Assembly (NCBI GenBank): GCA_013289835.1
Contig: JABCZG010000019.1
Coordinates: 30,838-94,837, forward strand
DNA length: 64,000 nucleotides
Source of the DNA: Acidobacteriota bacterium
GTDB taxonomy: Bacteria; Acidobacteriota; Terriglobia; Acidiferrales; UBA7541
Direction: 5' to 3'
Shown: in pieces, positions 46,420 to 54,919 of the stretch
Numbering within the stretch: position 1 is the stretch's first letter
Layout: every line of letters begins with the position of its first letter
Notes under the pieces: generated by a model
The model's database searches: none
The model's input: only the letters and a program-made list of their open reading frames with translations
Told to the model about the DNA's origin: nothing
Translations under genes and position numbers: made by a program

Positions 46420-47103
46420 ATGGCGCGTTCGCGCGTTCACTGCTTAGCACTAACTCGAAGTGTTCTCGCATCCTTCGTCTCATTCACATTCTTGCTGGCG
46501 CCGCTCTACGGCGCTCCCTCCGCTTCCCTCGGGACGATTGTCTACGCGAATCGCGCGCACGTTGGCGCGGCCCAGGCATCCGTTGGCGCAACGGTTTTTG
46601 GCGGCGACCGCCTGAGCACCGAGCAGCCCGGCAGCGTTCAAGTCCGCGTTGGCGCCGCCCGTCTGCTCCTCTCCAGCGCCAGCAGCGCAACATTCATCGA
46701 GGACGTAAGTCCCGCGGCTAAGCTCACCATCGGCTCCGCAACATTTTCCACCGCCAATTCGAAAGCCTTCGCTTTGCACGTGGCTTCCGCCGTCGTTCGC
46801 CCGAATGTGGACGAACCCACCATCGGCCAAGTCACGCTCTTGGGCCCCAAAGAGTTGGTCGTAAAGTGCACGCGCGGTTCCCTTTTGTTCGCCGTGGATG
46901 ATGATGTGCGCGTGATCCCAGAAGGCGCCGCCTATCACGTTTATCTTGATCCTCAGGGCCCGCAGGGAGCTGGCACCAAGGGTTACGGCGGACCACCAAT
47001 CAAAGCCGCCAAGAGCAAATTCATCTGGTACGCCATCGGCGTCACCGCTCTGGTAACGTTCTTCGCCGTCCAGGAAGCTCTCGAAAGCCCCGACCGCCCG
47101 TAG
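46420..47103 (+). CDS. FecR-like secreted/anchored protein of unknown function
   Basis: 227 residues from the ATG at 46420, preceded by GGAGG. The N-terminus (MARSRVHCLALTRSVLASFVSFTFLLAPLYG) is a signal peptide or anchor. The middle 'GTIVYANRAHVGAAQASVGATVFGGDRLSTEQPGSVQVRVG...LLLSSASSATF' has the pattern of FecR-like beta-sandwich domains. A C-terminal hydrophobic helix ('FIWYAIGVTALVTFFAVQEAL') anchors it. No sigma factor is adjacent, so it is not part of a classical FecIR pair. The family call rests on the repeated 'G..V..G..L.T...' pattern only. Confidence 0.6.
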   Translation: MARSRVHCLALTRSVLASFVSFTFLLAPLYGAPSASLGTIVYANRAHVGAAQASVGATVFGGDRLSTEQPGSVQVRVGAARLLLSSASSATFIEDVSPAAKLTIGSATFSTANSKAFALHVASAVVRPNVDEPTIGQVTLLGPKELVVKCTRGSLLFAVDDDVRVIPEGAAYHVYLDPQGPQGAGTKGYGGPPIKAAKSKFIWYAIGVTALVTFFAVQEALESPDRP

Positions 47104-47167
47104 TCAGCGCTCAGTCTAGTTTGTTTTGAATCTGCAAAGATCCGCTCAGGCTTTTCTTTCACTCCGC

Positions 47168-50100
47168 CTAGTGAATTGAAAACTTCACCGGCGCCACCGC
47201 CGCTGCCGCTTCCGGATTGTAGTAATCGTAGAGCTTTGACGCCGCGCTCGACGCTTCCATCCGGTAACGCAGCCGGAAGTCAAACGTAAAGCTCGTTCCT
47301 CCCGCCTGCGGCCATAGGTAGAACACCACTCGGTCCGGCTGTACTTCATAGCTGCCCGCTCTGCCGTCCTCCAGCGAGGCGCGATCCACCTCCGCTCCCG
47401 GCGGCAAGCCAACTTCGCCGAGCATCATTCCGTATCCTTTGAATCCAACGCGCTCCGCTTCCACCTTGCAATGAATTGTCTCGCCCACTTTGGCTTCCAG
47501 ATGGTCATACTGCACTTTCCAGCGCAGCGCGCGATTCTCGCCGCCAAGCAGGTTTTCCTCGTTTGTCGCGGAAGACTTCCCCCACGGCACATAATAATTG
47601 GTGAAGACCATCGCGTTCATTGCTCCCGCATTCGCGCCCGTCGCGATTTCAATCTTGTTTTCTCCTTTGGACAGCGCGTTCCCCAGCGGCACCGTGAGCG
47701 GGCCCGTCGCTTCCTTCGGATCGGGTAGCGATATCGTTTTCAAGACTCGCCCGTTCACTTTGATCGCCGCTTGCGTCGCGCCCGCCGCATCCGCGCCCGC
47801 AGGCATCGCCGCAGTCATCGCTTCCAGCACGTTTTCCGTGGCCTGCGTCGAATACCACACCGCGTAGCGATCCTTATGCGACAGCAAATACTGCAAGCCC
47901 CGCCCAACCATCTCCTGCAAATCACGGTCTGCATGCACCGCATCCATTTTCGTCAACGCCTCCACCGCCAGCGCCGTCGTCTCCAGCCGCCCGGTGTTTC
48001 CCCATCCGTAGAATGGCGAAGTGTTCGCTTCCAGGTTCCAGTACATCGCGTCGCCCTCGCGGTGCCCCAATTGTTCCAGCAGTGCCCGCGCGTTCGCGAT
48101 GTGCTCGCTCCTCCTGCCCGCCACTGCGGCCAGCGCGTAGTTCCCAACCAGATACGCATCGTTCCACGAGTCGATTCTCTCCTCCAGAAAATGAAGCGCC
48201 GCATCCACCGCCGCGCGCAACTGCTTTTGTTGCTTTTCCTTCTCTTCCTTGCTGATCGAATTGTCCGCCGCGCCGATATCCGTTCCCGCCAGCGTCCGCG
48301 CGATGTACGCCGTCGAATTCGCGTCTTCCATTTCCTTCTGCAAATCCCAGCGGTACATTCCCCACACCCCGGGCCGTATTTGGTGCGCCAGCAAATACTC
48401 GCGCAACCTCCGCCGCACGGTTTCGTCCACGGGCACAAACTCGCGCGCCGCGCTCAAGAATCGCAGCGCATACGCCGTCAGCGCCGGGCTCGCCTGCCAC
48501 TTGTACCAATAGCCCATCCCGCCATCGAGATTCTGCATCTCCGTGATCTTTCGAACGCCCTCCTGTACCGCCGCGCGCGCTTGCAACGCCAGGGCCGACC
48601 GCGGATTCCCGCTCCCCGGCTTGTCCTGCCCCGCCTTTTTCAATAGCTCCAGCGCCATCAAGCTCACATACGCCGTGGACGTCACCTGCTCCGCGCAGCC
48701 CGCCGGCCGCATCCCAATTCCATCCATCGCGTCCAGCACATGCGCCATCAAGTTCGGATAGATGCGCAGCTCCGCCTCCATCGAGCCGCCCATCGCCTCC
48801 GCCGGAACAGGCACTCGTATCGTGTTCGTCGCTGCCGAGAGCAGCCGGCTGGTCAGGAACGAAATCTCCTGTCCATTCGGATGAACCAGCAGCTCGCGCT
48901 CCACCGCATCCCCCGTGGCACCATTCCGCGCCGTTACCCGCTGTTTCGCTTCCTTCGTGCTGTGAATTGCCCGGTACGTGAACACCGCGCTCGCGTCGCC
49001 GCCAGCCGCAACCGTCAGCTTCTGCTGCGCGGCCCCCAGATTCATAAACCACGGCTTCGGCTGCAGTTCCGCGACAATCGTTTGCTCCTTCTCCAGGTAA
49101 TTCCGCACCACCATCGGCTGGCTGATCTGGTCCCCCTCCGTCAGCACTTTCGGCGGATCGCTTTCCACAAAAAACGGCTGGAAGCTCTGCAGCTCTTTTT
49201 CCGCCACGCCAACTTGCCCGCCCACCGTGGACGCAATCACCGACATCTTCCACGCCGTGATGTTGTCTCCCATCGGGAAGCGAATGTGCGCGTGTCCGCT
49301 TGGGTCGGTGATCACTTCCGGCCGCCACACCAGCGTCTCCGGAAAATATTTCCGCAGCTTCGGCGTGAACAGCGGCTTCTCGGCGCCTTGTGAATCAGCT
49401 CCTTGTTTCTCGCGCGCTTGCAGAGGCAATGACGTGATGTCCCGACCTGTTATCATCGCTGAGCTTGTCTGAATCGAGTCCGCCGCTGTTGCCTCCACCA
49501 TCACCGACTCCGCTACATTCCCCAACTGCAGCGCGAAATTTACTTTCGTCGTTCCGCCCGCTTGCACCGGCACCCGCAGCACCGTGCTCGTCCTGAATCC
49601 GCTCATCCAGCACTTCAAGTCATAAATTCCCGCCGGCAAATTGGACAATCCGTAGGTCCCCGTAGCATCGCTATCCGCCGTGTATTCCACCCCGGCTTCG
49701 GACTCCGCCGTGACCGTTGCATTCGCCACCGCCGCTCCCGAAGGATCAGTGACCGTACCCGTGATGGCTCCGCGTCCGTCCGCCAGCGGCTTTTGTTCCT
49801 TCGTCGGCATCGCGCGAATATCTTTGCTGCTGCGTTCCGCCGTCACGCGATTGAATTCCGCCACCGCAAACGCTCGGCTAGCGTCGTTCACCGCGCCATC
49901 ACCATGGCTCAGCACCGTCACATACTCGATCTCTTGCGTCACCGGCGTGACCTGTGTCCCCGAGCGCGTTTCTCCGGCGGCATCCGTGTAAGTGCGCACG
50001 TCCACGCGGTCGGCATACCGGCTCTGCTTGCTGAACGCAAAGTAGTAAGGACGTCCCCACGGATCGGTCAACTGTTCCGTGGTGAGTTTTGCCCGCGCCA

Positions 50101-53100
50101 GCACGGGCTTCAGTTCTTCGTCGTTTGTCGGAAAGATTTTCGTCAGCGTGTAGTGTTCCGCCAGCGCGCGCGAAAGCGCTTCGCTCTCTTTCGTAAAATA
50201 CTGCACGCTGGTCGTCCACTCCGGCACGTCATCCCAGGAACGCCGCGCCTTCGTATCGAAAACTCCATCCGGCCCCGCGCTACTCACCAGGATCTGGTAT
50301 TGGTTTCGAGCGATGCCAAACTCATAGCGATACGAATTCCCCCAGGGATCGCGCAGCGCATCCAGGTCCACTCCGCGTTTTTGCATCTCCTCTCGAAGCG
50401 TCCCGTAATCCCGGATGTATTTTCCTGATCCCTCGGCGTACTCTCTAGCGGCAACGTTAATCGCCCTTCCCGTTTTTCCGAAGTACGCCCATTCGAAATG
50501 ATCCGCGGCAAAGTCGTCCGCCGTCCCCGCTTTCTTGTCCACTCCGTTGCTCATCAACTGCAGCACGCTCTTCGGCCCCGCCACGGAGAACACCGTTCGA
50601 AACGCCACTCCCCACGGATCGCGCACTGCATCAAACTCCATTCCCGCCGCTTTCAGCGCGGCCCGCACCTCCGCTTCGTCCCGCGGATATTCTCCGTGCC
50701 CTTCGGCCCACGCCACCAATGCCTTGCGCGTATCCTTCAGCTCGCTTTGTAGTTCAGCGGCGAATTCCGTGGTTGCCCCCGCTCCATCCCATCCCGACGC
50801 GACAAATCCTTCGCTCGCGCCCCACCAGAGCCCGGGCTGCGAACGCACCATGGCCTCTGCCACCAGATCCAAATCTTCCGGGAACGCCTTGCTCGCATCT
50901 AGGCCCAGCAAATCCCGGTAGCTGACCCCTCCGATGCTTTGCCGATAATAAAAATCGAGATAGTCAAACACAGAGAATCCGTAGCCGCCCCCGCCTCCGA
51001 ATTCCTCGTCGGTCCGCACGCGCTCCGCCACCGCGCGATCGTAAACCAGCACCCCCAGCGCGCTTTCCGCCGGCTTTCCGTCCGGCGCGGAAACGTCCAA
51101 CTCGCTCGAAACCATTTCACCGGGGTTGAACACCGTTTTCTTCATCCCCACCTTCACATTCAATTCTTCCTTCGCGGGAAAAAGCACCCGCACGTTGTCG
51201 CTAAGCGACCGATCTCCACCTTTCTCTGCCGTCAGGCAGTAGGCCGAAACGCGGATTTCTCCGTGGAATCGCGGTTCGAACGGAATCTTGATCGTTCCCC
51301 GCCCCGCGTCCAATTTCGCCGTCACCGATCGCAGGAACCCGTCCTTGCTCCACGCGCTTACGATCGCTTCATCCGATTTCGAATTGGTTTCAATGTTTAC
51401 TTCGATGGCGTCACCCGGGTGATACAGCGTGCGGTCTGTCCGCACGCGAATATACTCCCCGGCCGGATCGGCGCTGACCTCCTCACTGATCGCTCCGTGC
51501 AGCCCATCCTTGTCTCTCGCTTCCAGTTCCAGCTTGGCGTTCCGCGAGATGGGCTGATTCGTCGACGCGTAGTAATTCCCATACGAGCGCCAGCGTCCGT
51601 GGCTCTCGAGAATCAGCTCTTTCGGGAGCGGCCCAATCTCCGCTCGTCCGACTCCGAAACGGTTGGTGTGAAAATGCCCGAGCACCGTTTTCTTTATCTC
51701 GTCGTACTGATTGCCGCCTTCATTTTCCTCGATGGGCATCGCCGCGTTGATCTCTCCCTCTGTGGACGCCGGCGTCCCATCCGCATAAGAAGTCGTCACG
51801 TAGAGAGTGGTATTGCCTTCGTTCAAAATCCCGCCGGGATTCAGCAGATACACGTGAATCGGCTGCCCAGTCATCCGCACCTGAAACCGCCGCTGCTCCG
51901 TTCGCCCCGTGGACGCGTCCGTCAAGTACGCCGCCAGCGTCACATCCTGAAATTGTTGATAATTCGTTTCCTGGAAATTCTTGAATTCTTCGCTCAGATC
52001 GATCTTCGCGTGGTAGCGCCCCTCGCCATCCAATTCCCCCGCGACTTCCCCAGATTCCTCGGCGTCCCATTTCTGGTCTTTGTAGTTCCACTGCCGGCCC
52101 TGCTGCTTCACCACCCTCACTTTTCCGTGTTCCACCGGCTTTCCAAATAAGTAGTCCGCGTGCACATCCACGATGGGATTCTGCCCCGGCAAGTAATAAG
52201 GATGGTCGGGCTCCACTTTCACTTCGTACGTCGGCAGCTCGTACCGGCTCACCCGCACGGTGCTTTGCGCTGTCAACAGGCTGCTGTAATCGTCTTTTTC
52301 CGTTTCCAGCTTTGCGGTCAGCGTCTGCTGACCCAATTGAAGTAGATTTGGAATTTCCCAATCCGCGGTGGCAATCCCGAAGGCCGACGTCGTCACCTTC
52401 TTGTGAAATTGCTCTTGCCCCTCCTCATCCTCGATCGCCACATCAATTTTCTTCCCCGGCAGCGCCCGCTTGTCCGGCCCGAAGGCCATCATCCGCACAT
52501 GCACGGTCTGCCCCCGCTGGTACAGCGGCTTGTCCGTGCTCATCGTGATGCGCGACGGAGGCGCCTCGGGAAACTCAAACTTGATGGATGCTTCTTCGCT
52601 GAACTCGCCGCGAACGACCGTCGCGGTCACCTCGCCATCGTCGTCCGGCTTCTTGGGCAATTCGAACGTGACCGTCGCATTGCCGTCCTCGTCCGTCGTG
52701 ACTTTTCGTTTTACCGCCTTATCCTCGTCGTTCCCGATTTCCATCGTTACTTGCACCGTCTGCTTCGCCAGCGGCCGTCCCTGCGGCGAACTCAGCACGC
52801 GGATTCGCACCGGGTACTGCGTTCCCGGCTCCACTTTTTCCGCCGCCGCCATTCGAATCTCGAACCCGTCCTGAATCGCTCGCCCGAATTGCACCAATCC
52901 GCCCGTCACCCGCAGTCCGGACTCCGCATTCGGAAAAAACACATACAGCAACCGGTCCCAACCCAGTACCGAAGGAAAATTGCTCGGCAATTTGGCCGCA
53001 TGCCAATCGAATTTCTCCACCGTCTCTCCCGGCTGCTCCACAAACGTCCCCGAAGTTGACGCCACCACCCAATCGTTCTGATCCAACAGTTCGATCGCAA

Positions 53101-53290
53101 ACGTTCCCGAAACCGCTTTGTCCGTAGGGTTGAAGACCGCAAATTCGAGCACCGGGCTGGGCAACAGGTGAAACTTTAGTTTTTCCTCGTCCACGCGCAA
53201 GGAGTTGGTTGCCTTTTCCTGCGCACACGCCGCTCCCGCGATCAGGCCTAACACAACCGCCGCCACAATCCATTTTCGAATAGTGATCAT
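47168..53290 (-). CDS. Alpha-2-macroglobulin-like protein with three pseudopilin-like repeats and a carboxypeptidase-regulatory domain
   Basis: One very large protein, 2,040 residues from the ATG at 53290 (preceded by GGAG). A signal peptide (to about residue 23) is followed by macroglobulin-type beta domains (e.g. 'MSTDKPLYQRGQTVHVRMMA'). The bacterial A2M thioester motif 'GCAEQ' has its Cys at residue 1532, preceded by 'GIGMRP', and a terpenoid-cyclase-like thioester domain follows ('SREFVPVDETVRRRL' region). Unusual insertions lie before it: three repeats with 'DPWG' (near residues 890, 980 and 1074) and a carboxypeptidase-regulatory-like domain (about 1170-1260, 'GTVTDPSGAAVANATV'). Bacterial A2Ms trap proteases in the periplasm. 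No penicillin-binding protein 1c gene, the usual partner, is adjacent. Confidence 0.9.
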   Translation of the reverse strand: MITIRKWIVAAVVLGLIAGAACAQEKATNSLRVDEEKLKFHLLPSPVLEFAVFNPTDKAVSGTFAIELLDQNDWVVASTSGTFVEQPGETVEKFDWHAAKLPSNFPSVLGWDRLLYVFFPNAESGLRVTGGLVQFGRAIQDGFEIRMAAAEKVEPGTQYPVRIRVLSSPQGRPLAKQTVQVTMEIGNDEDKAVKRKVTTDEDGNATVTFELPKKPDDDGEVTATVVRGEFSEEASIKFEFPEAPPSRITMSTDKPLYQRGQTVHVRMMAFGPDKRALPGKKIDVAIEDEEGQEQFHKKVTTSAFGIATADWEIPNLLQLGQQTLTAKLETEKDDYSSLLTAQSTVRVSRYELPTYEVKVEPDHPYYLPGQNPIVDVHADYLFGKPVEHGKVRVVKQQGRQWNYKDQKWDAEESGEVAGELDGEGRYHAKIDLSEEFKNFQETNYQQFQDVTLAAYLTDASTGRTEQRRFQVRMTGQPIHVYLLNPGGILNEGNTTLYVTTSYADGTPASTEGEINAAMPIEENEGGNQYDEIKKTVLGHFHTNRFGVGRAEIGPLPKELILESHGRWRSYGNYYASTNQPISRNAKLELEARDKDGLHGAISEEVSADPAGEYIRVRTDRTLYHPGDAIEVNIETNSKSDEAIVSAWSKDGFLRSVTAKLDAGRGTIKIPFEPRFHGEIRVSAYCLTAEKGGDRSLSDNVRVLFPAKEELNVKVGMKKTVFNPGEMVSSELDVSAPDGKPAESALGVLVYDRAVAERVRTDEEFGGGGGYGFSVFDYLDFYYRQSIGGVSYRDLLGLDASKAFPEDLDLVAEAMVRSQPGLWWGASEGFVASGWDGAGATTEFAAELQSELKDTRKALVAWAEGHGEYPRDEAEVRAALKAAGMEFDAVRDPWGVAFRTVFSVAGPKSVLQLMSNGVDKKAGTADDFAADHFEWAYFGKTGRAINVAAREYAEGSGKYIRDYGTLREEMQKRGVDLDALRDPWGNSYRYEFGIARNQYQILVSSAGPDGVFDTKARRSWDDVPEWTTSVQYFTKESEALSRALAEHYTLTKIFPTNDEELKPVLARAKLTTEQLTDPWGRPYYFAFSKQSRYADRVDVRTYTDAAGETRSGTQVTPVTQEIEYVTVLSHGDGAVNDASRAFAVAEFNRVTAERSSKDIRAMPTKEQKPLADGRGAITGTVTDPSGAAVANATVTAESEAGVEYTADSDATGTYGLSNLPAGIYDLKCWMSGFRTSTVLRVPVQAGGTTKVNFALQLGNVAESVMVEATAADSIQTSSAMITGRDITSLPLQAREKQGADSQGAEKPLFTPKLRKYFPETLVWRPEVITDPSGHAHIRFPMGDNITAWKMSVIASTVGGQVGVAEKELQSFQPFFVESDPPKVLTEGDQISQPMVVRNYLEKEQTIVAELQPKPWFMNLGAAQQKLTVAAGGDASAVFTYRAIHSTKEAKQRVTARNGATGDAVERELLVHPNGQEISFLTSRLLSAATNTIRVPVPAEAMGGSMEAELRIYPNLMAHVLDAMDGIGMRPAGCAEQVTSTAYVSLMALELLKKAGQDKPGSGNPRSALALQARAAVQEGVRKITEMQNLDGGMGYWYKWQASPALTAYALRFLSAAREFVPVDETVRRRLREYLLAHQIRPGVWGMYRWDLQKEMEDANSTAYIARTLAGTDIGAADNSISKEEKEKQQKQLRAAVDAALHFLEERIDSWNDAYLVGNYALAAVAGRRSEHIANARALLEQLGHREGDAMYWNLEANTSPFYGWGNTGRLETTALAVEALTKMDAVHADRDLQEMVGRGLQYLLSHKDRYAVWYSTQATENVLEAMTAAMPAGADAAGATQAAIKVNGRVLKTISLPDPKEATGPLTVPLGNALSKGENKIEIATGANAGAMNAMVFTNYYVPWGKSSATNEENLLGGENRALRWKVQYDHLEAKVGETIHCKVEAERVGFKGYGMMLGEVGLPPGAEVDRASLEDGRAGSYEVQPDRVVFYLWPQAGGTSFTFDFRLRYRMEASSAASKLYDYYNPEAAAAVAPVKFSIH

Positions 53291-53461
53291 CGGACTCTCC
53301 GCCACAGGTTTTCTCCGACCAGCGTACCAGCCCGCCGCCGCTTCGCGGCAGGCTGTTCCCCATCCGCCAGTAAGCACACCGCCACACCGCGTTTCGCAAC
53401 CTCTTGCGAGCGCCCGCACCTCATATTTTCGATTGGAGATTCTTCGACCCGGGATGGATTA

Positions 53462-53481
53462 AAAACTTGGATGCAAGTTTT
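53462..53481 (-). terminator. Hairpin downstream of ridA (weak intrinsic terminator)
   Basis: An 8-bp perfect stem AAAACTTG / CAAGTTTT with a GATG loop. Read on the minus strand it is followed by T and AATCC, with the T-run forming the stem foot. It lies about 95 bp after the ridA stop (minus strand) and upstream of the macroglobulin start, where it may end the ridA transcript. Confidence 0.4.
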
Positions 53482-53576
53482 AAGAAGGCGTAGGTATGGA
53501 AGAGCTAATTTTTGTCGCCCCCAGGCGGGGACGATCTCTTTTCCAATTTCGTAGAACTATCTTCCGACTGTCGTTC

Positions 53577-53954
53577 TTACAAAGTGGCGATGACTTCGAT
53601 TTCAACGAGGGCGTCTTTCGGGAGGCGCGAAACCTGCACGGTCGAGCGCGCCGGCGGGGCGATCGTGAAATACCGGCTGTACACTTCGTTCATGGTCGCA
53701 AAGTCGCTCATGTCCTTCAGGAAAACCGTGGTCTTCACCACGTGATTCAGATTCGAACCCGCCGCTTCCACAATTCCCTTCACGTTTTCCAGCACCCGCT
53801 CGGTTTGCTGGCGGATTTCGCCCGCCACCATCTCGCCCGTTTTCGGATCGAGCGCCACCTGCCCGGACACATACAGAAAATTATTCGCGCGAACTGCCTG
53901 GGAATAGGGCCCGATGGGCTTCGGTCCGCGATCCGTCAAGACGGTTTGCTTCAT
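53577..53954 (-). CDS. ridA: RidA/YjgF enamine/imine deaminase
   Basis: A 125-residue RidA-family protein from ATG at 53954, eight nt after GGAGGAG. It shows '[23 protein letters not shown]', '[17 protein letters not shown]', '[21 protein letters not shown]' and the active-site Arg in '[12 protein letters not shown]', plus 'VEIEVIATL'. RidA hydrolyses reactive enamine/imine intermediates from PLP enzymes and protects them. The sequence is complete. It is about 290 bp downstream of the macroglobulin start, on the same strand. Confidence 0.94.
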   Translation of the reverse strand: MKQTVLTDRGPKPIGPYSQAVRANNFLYVSGQVALDPKTGEMVAGEIRQQTERVLENVKGIVEAAGSNLNHVVKTTVFLKDMSDFATMNEVYSRYFTIAPPARSTVQVSRLPKDALVEIEVIATL

Positions 53955-54152
53955 ACGATGATCTCCTCCGAGTTCTGGGCCGTGGCAACGGCAATTTCTT
54001 CCATGCACAGACAACGCAGCATCCACAAACCTTCACTGCGTGTGCAAAAACGCATTCAACACAACTTGATTGTAGCGAGGAATCGTGTCGAAACAAAATC
54101 AGCGCGTGAATTGGCTGCACAGCAGCGTGCCGTTTTCAAGCATGCGAATCGG

Positions 54153-54761
54153 TCAGCGCGATCGCCGCCCGTGCGTTCGAACGAAGCCCGTATTCGAATG
54201 ATTGCGCGCAGCCTCGCGCAACGCCGCTTCCTTATCCGCCTGCGCGTCCGTCATTCCTGCGTTGACTTGCTCCATAATCTGTTTTTCCGTCAGCCCCGTA
54301 TTTTTCAGCCGCCCGATTTCCGCGCTGCTCATGGTCGTGAGCCCCTTCAGCCGCCGGTGCAAAATCGTATCCACCGACGCATCGGAAAGCCCCACCAGCC
54401 GCAGCATGACGGCGTCTCCGCTAATCACATCGAGCAAATCAATTCTCGCAATCTCCAGAACCTGCGACTCCGAATATCCAGCGTGAACGAGGTTCACCGC
54501 GGAATCCGCGCTGCTGAAAAGATGCTGACGTGCGCGCGCATCGGTAACCATCGTTACGCAAGCCTCGTCACTCATTCCTGCCTGTTTTAACTTCACGATC
54601 TGCGTGACTTCCGCGTCCGACGTGTTCAACGTTTTGAGCTGCTCGACGCTACTAGACCACATGCCCACCTGATCGAGCGGGCGATAATCCGTGAGCGGAT
54701 GCTGATGGCATCCGCCCATGCGGAGGACAAGCACACCGAGAAGCAAGAGCGAGTTGCGCAT
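54153..54761 (-). CDS. Repetitive lipoprotein of unknown function
   Basis: A 202-residue predicted lipoprotein (MRNSLLLLGVLVLRMGGC, lipobox MGGC). The mature part is made of helical repeats of roughly 25-40 residues marked by 'GMSDE', 'GYSES', 'GLSDA', 'GLTEK' and 'GMTDA', each beginning a new helix ('AGYSESQVLEIARI', 'VGLSDASVDTILH', 'TGLTEKQIMEQVN'). The pattern resembles small repeat proteins in Acidobacteria, but no family can be named. It ends with a basic tail (THGRRSR). Function not known. Confidence 0.7.
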   Translation of the reverse strand: MRNSLLLLGVLVLRMGGCHQHPLTDYRPLDQVGMWSSSVEQLKTLNTSDAEVTQIVKLKQAGMSDEACVTMVTDARARQHLFSSADSAVNLVHAGYSESQVLEIARIDLLDVISGDAVMLRLVGLSDASVDTILHRRLKGLTTMSSAEIGRLKNTGLTEKQIMEQVNAGMTDAQADKEAALREAARNHSNTGFVRTHGRRSR

Positions 54762-54919
54762 GATTCCATTGTATCGAGAGCAATCGCCACCGCTTGGAGG
54801 TGTGTTTTCGGAGATACCCGGCGAAAGGACAGGTACGAATCGTCAGGCCAACTGGGGCCAGGTCGTGCGAAGTCAGGTTCGGACAGGCGCGGCCGGAATG
54901 GAAAAAAAAACGGAATGCC

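Noticed and set aside
47922..49328. Minus-strand Gly/Ala-rich frame inside the macroglobulin gene
   Set aside because: Out-of-frame shadow on the same strand as the macroglobulin coding sequence.
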